The translations under genes were made by a program, and so were the position numbers. This document shows positions 33,352-37,648 of a stretch of DNA of 37,648 nt, piece after piece (position 1 is the first letter of the stretch; every line of letters begins with the position of its first letter). The stretch spans positions 1 through 37,648 of the forward strand of contig CALVQT010000008.1 in the NCBI GenBank assembly GCA_944358375.1, read 5' to 3'. The notes under the pieces were generated by a model. It searched no databases. It worked only from the letters and a program-made list of their open reading frames with translations, and was not told where the DNA came from. This DNA is from an uncultured Bacilli bacterium. GTDB taxonomy: Bacteria; Bacillota_I; Bacilli_A; RF39; UBA660.

Positions 33352-34338
33352 ATGAAAAAGAAATTATTAATAGTTTTTTGTACTTTATTTTTAATCACAG
33401 GTTGTGGTGATGTAAAATTAAAAAACGGTGAAAATGCAGTAGTAACTTTTAAAGAAGGCGCTATTAGTTCTGATGAATTATATAAAGATTTAAAAGAAAG
33501 TTATGGTGCTGAAAAAATTATGAATTTAATAGATTTATATTTGTTAAATAAATTATACCCACAAACTGACGAAGAAAAAAGTTATGTAAATCAATCAGTT
33601 AAAGCAATAAAAGAAGATGCACAAACTATGGGAGTAGATTTAAGCATTTATTTAACATATTATTATGGTGTATCTAATGAAAGTGCTTTAGAAGATTATT
33701 TATCATTAAATTATAAAAGAGATTTATGGAAAACAGATTATGCTAAAGAGACTGTAACTGCTACACAAATTGAAGATTATTATGAACAAGAGGTGTATGG
33801 CGATATTGATGCTAGTTCTATATTAATTACAATTGATGTTAATGAAGATGCCGATGATGATGAGAAAAAAGAAGCAGAAAATAAAGCATTAGACAAAGCA
33901 AAAAGCATTATTGAAGAGTTAAAAAATGGAACTGATTTTGCATCACTTGCTAAAGAAAATTCTGAAGATGAAAGTACCGCTGGTAATGGTGGCGCTATGG
34001 GAAGTATAAATAGTGATGATGTAAATAGTGAAGTATGGGAAGCATTACTTGATATGAAAGATGGTGATTATAGTGATGAACCAGTTAAAGCATCAAATGG
34101 TTATTATATATTATATAGAACATCTCAAAAAGACAAACCAGAATTAAATGACGAATTAAAAGAAACTATTATAGAAAAAGTGGCTTCAGAAATTACTGCT
34201 GACCCACTATTTAGCGTTAAATCACAAAAAGCGTTAAGAGAAAAAAATGAAATGAAATTCGTAGATAAAGATTTGGAAAAAGCATATAATGAGCTATTAA
34301 CAGTATATGAAAATCAACAAATGGCATCTACTAATTAA
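33352..34338 (+). CDS. prsA: PrsA-like foldase lipoprotein
   Basis: This 328-residue lipoprotein has a signal peptide ending in the lipobox LITGC, so Cys18 would be lipidated and the protein anchored outside the membrane. A parvulin-type peptidyl-prolyl isomerase domain (about 152-262) shows DFASLAKENSEDESTAGNGGAMGSI and NGYYILYRT, flanked by helical SurA-like segments. It assists folding of secreted proteins, which could include the element's secreted cargo. It is monocistronic with its own promoter and terminator. Length is slightly above Bacillus PrsA. Confidence 0.92.
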   Translation: MKKKLLIVFCTLFLITGCGDVKLKNGENAVVTFKEGAISSDELYKDLKESYGAEKIMNLIDLYLLNKLYPQTDEEKSYVNQSVKAIKEDAQTMGVDLSIYLTYYYGVSNESALEDYLSLNYKRDLWKTDYAKETVTATQIEDYYEQEVYGDIDASSILITIDVNEDADDDEKKEAENKALDKAKSIIEELKNGTDFASLAKENSEDESTAGNGGAMGSINSDDVNSEVWEALLDMKDGDYSDEPVKASNGYYILYRTSQKDKPELNDELKETIIEKVASEITADPLFSVKSQKALREKNEMKFVDKDLEKAYNELLTVYENQQMASTN

Positions 34339-34383
34339 CTTATGATGTAAATTCCATTTTAAAAATATCAAATAACGACTAAT

Positions 34384-34435
34384 AATATACAAAAAAATAA
34401 AACTAATTTTTCTTTTTGTATATTTTTTTATTCAA
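34384..34435. terminator. Bidirectional terminator between prsA and recX
   Basis: A 12-bp stem AATATACAAAAA/TTTTTGTATATT enclosing a 17-nt loop with T-runs separates these convergent genes. Confidence 0.7.
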
Positions 34436-34443
34436 GAAATAAT

Positions 34444-35181
34444 TTATTTAAATAAATTAATTATTTCATCATAGTTATATCCTTTTCTTTGCATGGCCAT
34501 AATGATTTTATTTTTATCTCCATTATATTTCTTATTAAACTTTTCAAAATCTTTAATGTTTGATTTTGATTCGTAATTTATCTTAGATAAATTATCATCT
34601 ATCATATCTTTATCATATCCTAAATTATATAAATCATTTTTTAATTTGTTTATAAACATATAATAACTTTTATTTTTCATTAAAGACTTCTTCTTATTTA
34701 TTATTTTTAGCATCTTGCATTCCCAAATATCATAATTTATAGTATTTAATTGACTATCTATATCACTTTCTTCAAAACCATAATCAAGTAATGCTTTTTT
34801 TATTTTATAAGGTCCATCATTACTTAAATTAACTTTATCATTTATAAAAGCTCTTATATATGAAATACTATTTAATAAATTTAAATTTTCCAGTTTAAAA
34901 ATAGTAAAATCTATATATTTTTTATCAAATCCTTTTTTAGTTAAATACTTCTCTATTTCTTTTTTATTTCTCATTTTAATTTCAATATAACTAAGTGATA
35001 AATGATATGCTTCATAATATATATTTTCTTCTATTACTTTATCTAATAATTCTTCATCAATATCTTTAATTAAAAGCAAATTATATTTTAATATAACATC
35101 TTCATACAAAGTAATATCCGAATTATTAAATATTATTTTGTATTTATTTTTACCAACTTTTTTAAATTTATTTATTTTCAT
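34444..35181 (-). CDS. recX: RecX, RecA modulator
   Basis: This 245-residue protein is built of repeated three-helix units typical of RecX: SLSYIEIKMRNKKEIEKYLTKKGFDKKYIDFTIFKLENLNLL, then PYKIKKALLDYGFEESDID and a related C-terminal repeat. RecX binds RecA filaments and limits their activity. Length is close to the longer Bacillus form. It has an AGAGAGGT ribosome site and lies 84 nt after the CofE-like gene. RecA is not in the window. Confidence 0.88.
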   Translation of the reverse strand: MKINKFKKVGKNKYKIIFNNSDITLYEDVILKYNLLLIKDIDEELLDKVIEENIYYEAYHLSLSYIEIKMRNKKEIEKYLTKKGFDKKYIDFTIFKLENLNLLNSISYIRAFINDKVNLSNDGPYKIKKALLDYGFEESDIDSQLNTINYDIWECKMLKIINKKKSLMKNKSYYMFINKLKNDLYNLGYDKDMIDDNLSKINYESKSNIKDFEKFNKKYNGDKNKIIMAMQRKGYNYDEIINLFK

Positions 35182-35226
35182 TTATACCTCTCTAATTGTA
35201 TATTCTAACACTTTATTAAAACAAAA

Positions 35227-35259
35227 GGAATTATTATTATGTTAAATAACAATAATTCC
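35227..35259 (-). terminator. Terminator of the CofE-like gene
   Basis: A 12-bp stem with one mismatch (GGAATTATTATT pairs with AACAATAATTCC) and a TTTTGTTTT tail on the minus strand follows the stop at 35265. Confidence 0.7.
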
Positions 35260-35264
35260 ACATT

Positions 35265-36452
35265 TTAATCATTACTATAGTTAGTAAAATATCTTTGTAT
35301 TAATACAACAGGAGTTCCTTTATCTCCACTACCACTTGTTAAATCACATAAACTTCCAAGCAAATCTGTATAACGCCTTGGTGTAGTACCTTGTGTAGCC
35401 ATGCTTCCTTTTAATTCTTCATCTTTTGCTTTTATTTCTTCTTTAATAGCATTATTTAAATCTTCACCTTTAAGATTTTTGTATTTGTTTTCACTAAAAT
35501 ATTTTAGTTTTATTTCATTTGGACTACCTTCTAATCCACTAGTATAAGCAGGACTAACAACTGGATCTGCTAATTCCCATATTTTTCCAACTGGGTCTTT
35601 AAATGCTCCATCACCATAAACCATAACCTCAACATTTTTTCCAGTTCTTTCTTTCATTAATTCTTGAACTTTCTTAACAAGTACATCTCCAGTTCTTGGA
35701 AATAATTTTACTCTTTCTTCAGTCGATCTATTACTTCCCAATAATCCGTATGGAGAATATCCACTTCCATCTACACTTTCATTTAATATTTCACTCATCA
35801 TCAATACTTTAGAAGCACCATTTTTAATTAATCTTTCTTTTGTTTCTTTTCTTGTATGAATATCACAATTAATAACTGTTTTAGTATAATTCAATATAGT
35901 TTCTGGTTTATTTGAAAATATCATTTCAAACTCACACCCCTCCTTCAAAACTAAATCTCTATATACTTCATACATATTTACCCCAGTAAATAAATGTTTA
36001 AAGTGACCAAATTTTTCTTTATAATCTTTTTCACTAATAACATCACTTGAAGGATTTATATTATATTTTATTAAATCATCTTTATATAAAATATCATTAC
36101 CTACTTCATCAGATGGATAACTACTTAATAAAGTAATTTTTTTAGTTGCTCTAGCCATTGCTGATAATAATACAGCAAATCTATTACGGCTTAAAATAGG
36201 AAAAACTATACCAATATGGTCACTTGGCATCTTTATTCTTATATCTTTAGCAATTTGAGCTAAAGTTGCAAAATTACCTTCACTTATTCCCACAACTGCT
36301 TCTGTAATAGCGATAACATCTTTATCTTCAAATTCAAAGTTTTCACTTTCACTTGCATTAATAACAGAATCAACCACTATTTGAGCTAAATTATCTCCTT
36401 CCTTAATTATAGGTGTTCTAATTCCTCTAACTATTGTACCTACATTCCTCAT
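35265..36452 (-). CDS. F420-0:glutamate ligase (CofE)-like protein
   Basis: This 395-residue protein belongs by pattern to the coenzyme F420-0:gamma-glutamyl ligase family: GTIVRGIRTPII and GDNLAQIVVDSV at the N terminus, then DKDVIAITEAVVGISEGN. A central VMVYGDGAFKDPVGKIWELADPVVSPAY segment and a C-terminal GDKGTPVVLIQRY follow. The family adds glutamate to F420-0, but nothing else in the window suggests F420 synthesis, and low-GC Bacillota generally lack F420. It is longer than CofE (about 250 residues), with an inserted middle. The real substrate is probably different. An AGGAGAG ribosome site precedes the ATG. Confidence 0.75.
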   Translation of the reverse strand: MRNVGTIVRGIRTPIIKEGDNLAQIVVDSVINASESENFEFEDKDVIAITEAVVGISEGNFATLAQIAKDIRIKMPSDHIGIVFPILSRNRFAVLLSAMARATKKITLLSSYPSDEVGNDILYKDDLIKYNINPSSDVISEKDYKEKFGHFKHLFTGVNMYEVYRDLVLKEGCEFEMIFSNKPETILNYTKTVINCDIHTRKETKERLIKNGASKVLMMSEILNESVDGSGYSPYGLLGSNRSTEERVKLFPRTGDVLVKKVQELMKERTGKNVEVMVYGDGAFKDPVGKIWELADPVVSPAYTSGLEGSPNEIKLKYFSENKYKNLKGEDLNNAIKEEIKAKDEELKGSMATQGTTPRRYTDLLGSLCDLTSGSGDKGTPVVLIQRYFTNYSND

Positions 36453-36592
36453 ATACCACTCTCCTATTATATTGTATCACTTATAAATTTAATTTCATTA
36501 AAAATTACATTTTATTTACAAAAAATAAATATTTTAATTATTTATTATATATTTGTTTATTTATTAATTTAAATATGATATACTTTAAATAT

Positions 36593-36679
36593 GCAAGTGT
36601 GGCGGAATTGGTAGACGCAGTAGACTCAAAATCTACCGGTAGTAATACCTTGTGGGTTCGAGTCCCATCTCTTGCACCA
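36593..36679 (+). tRNA. tRNA-Leu (anticodon CAA)
   Basis: The anticodon stem GTAGA/TCTAC with loop CTCAAAA gives CAA (TTG codons). The long variable arm, GGTTCGAGTCC T-arm and encoded CCA are present. The acceptor stem pairs except for one T-T at the sixth pair. An extended -10 (TGATATACT, 36576-36584) precedes it. Confidence 0.96.
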
Positions 36680-36727
36680 TAGGGAAATCCGCTCGAACTT
36701 ATTTATAAGTATCGAGAATAAATAGAC

Positions 36728-36757
36728 AATCAATTCTAAATTAGGATTGATTTTTTT
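36728..36757 (+). terminator. tRNA-Leu terminator
   Basis: The stem AATCAATTC/GGATTGATT with a 7-nt loop and T-run lies about 50 nt after the tRNA. A separate 25-nt palindrome (36692-36716) lies between. Confidence 0.75.
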
Positions 36758-36798
36758 CTTGTTTAAAAAAAAGTCTTTCAAAGAAAGGATTGATTAAA

Positions 36799-37071
36799 AT
36801 GGTAAATGTTATCAAGCAAGAAGTTAGAATGGAATAATCATTAAGAAAGAGATTAGAATTTATTTGTGAGTATTGTAGAGTTAAACCAGTTATTATTAAT
36901 GGTAATTTGAGAACTATTGATAAAACTAATCTTACTTATTTAGAACCACATAGAATAATAATTAATGATATAACATTTCTAGCATTTAATTATTCTAATG
37001 AAATATTTATTGAAAACTTAAATAATAGGATTAAATTATCTGAATTAGAAAACTATTTAAAAAACAACTAA
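36799..37071 (+). pseudogene. Interrupted 90-codon ORF of unknown function
   Basis: An ATG with AAAGGA nine nt upstream reads 12 codons (MVNVIKQEVRME), then hits TAA at 36835-36837. The same frame continues open for 77 codons to the stop at 37069. The continuation (SLRKRLEFICEYCRVKP start) has protein-like composition and no good start of its own. It reads as one gene with a nonsense mutation. No domain is recognised with confidence; a faint resemblance to WYL-type segments is not enough to name it. It lies between tRNA-Leu and the recombinase of the next element. Confidence 0.6.
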
Positions 37072-37093
37072 TATCTATACCTTAATCAGGGAA

Positions 37094-37122
37094 TTGACAA
37101 AATGAATTTTTAAGTATATTAT
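37094..37122 (+). promoter_or_regulatory. Strong promoter of the recombinase leader
   Basis: Consensus TTGACA (37094-37099), a 17-nt spacer and TATTAT (37117-37122) drive the leader ORF and serine recombinase. Confidence 0.85.
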
Positions 37123-37177
37123 ATAAAACCAATAAATGACAAGCAGTATCCGTCTTTTATTAAAAAGGAGGTACACT

Positions 37178-37249
37178 ATGGTCAAAAGCACAATTAATAA
37201 AAAATATAATATGAAATTAAGTGGAGTCAAAGGTATTAGTTTGAACTAG
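37178..37249 (+). CDS. 23-residue leader peptide of the recombinase gene
   Basis: A 23-codon ORF with an ideal AAGGAGGT ribosome site 5 nt before its ATG encodes a basic peptide (MVKSTINKKYNMKLSG start). Its last eight or nine codons form the ascending arm and loop of the intrinsic terminator that precedes the serine recombinase. Promoter, leader ORF, overlapping terminator and then gene is the arrangement of translation-dependent attenuation. A ribosome moving through or stalled in the ORF would prevent hairpin formation and allow read-through. The alternative, a short toxin-like peptide, is less likely. Confidence 0.6.
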   Translation: MVKSTINKKYNMKLSGVKGISLN

Positions 37250-37269
37250 TATTTTTGACTCCCTTTTTT
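37223..37269 (+). terminator. Attenuator-like terminator before the recombinase
   Basis: GGAGTCAAA (37223-37231) pairs with TTTGACTCC (37254-37262). An inner TAGTT/AACTA stem extends the hairpin, and CTTTTTT follows. The hairpin overlaps the leader ORF stop and ends about 24 nt before the recombinase start. Confidence 0.85.
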
Positions 37270-37286
37270 GTAGGAAAAGGAGTTGA

Positions 37287-37648
<362 letters not shown>

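Noticed and set aside
36434..36682. Plus-strand 82-codon open frame ending in SVAELVDAVDSKSTGSNTL
   Set aside because: Its C-terminal part is the translation of tRNA-Leu and the rest is AT-rich intergenic DNA; a common false gene call.

Overview
The window is about 37.6 kb of very AT-rich DNA using the standard bacterial code (TGG for Trp, TGA as a stop). Gene content (a SpoIIIAH-like protein, a GerE-type regulator, a GerM-domain protein, two YjcZ-like mini-proteins, a PrsA-type foldase lipoprotein, group-II SufS, YbaK, RecX) points to a low-GC Bacillota of the Bacilli/Erysipelotrichia type that forms spores or descends from spore formers. Species cannot be told from the sequence.

1-10.4 kb: an integrated mobile element of about 10.1 kb in the 3' end of tRNA-Arg(TCT). 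It is bounded by a 46-bp direct repeat (45/46 identical) at 248-293 and 10312-10357. It carries a tyrosine integrase, an excisionase, a VirD4-type coupling protein, a small translationally coupled ORF and a relaxase. No VirB4 or other mating-pore genes are seen, so it reads as an integrative mobilizable element. The relaxase is broken by an in-frame TAA and a 1-nt loss in an A-run. A DUF262-HNH gene at the other end is N-terminally truncated and also stopped by a TAA. The cargo is a tightly coupled five-gene unit: two single-pass membrane proteins, a secreted protein of about 110 residues with a CSSC motif, a polytopic membrane protein, an ABC ATPase and a small permease. It resembles bacteriocin or secreted-effector export and immunity clusters but matches no family I can name.

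10.4-15.6 kb (minus strand): GerM-like, GerE-like, SpoIIIAH-like, an HPt-receiver protein whose linker is a 48-bp minisatellite, GltX and a small tail-anchored protein.

15.7-22.9 kb: tRNA-Ser(GCT) and Tex, then VanY on the plus strand. On the minus strand are a cadherin-like beta-sandwich protein, pyrimidine-nucleoside phosphorylase, a short SSB, YbaK and a metallophosphoesterase.

23-29 kb (minus strand): a compact run reading Zn-phospholipase-like, PHP phosphoesterase, PnuC, a nucleoside-deoxyribosyltransferase/thymidylate-kinase-like fusion, a CoaD-like nucleotidyltransferase, a DHH phosphoesterase and an internally duplicated protein of unknown function. Overlaps or gaps of 1-8 nt join PnuC through the duplicated protein. 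The likely theme is nucleoside or nicotinamide-riboside uptake and processing. A LysR regulator is divergent to the run.

29-36.5 kb: LysR, SufS, HIT, SerS, two YjcZ-like mini-genes, PrsA, RecX and a CofE-like ligase.

36.6-37.6 kb: tRNA-Leu(CAA), an interrupted ORF, and the start of a second mobile element. A near-consensus promoter reads through a 23-codon leader ORF and an overlapping intrinsic terminator into a large serine recombinase that runs off the window.
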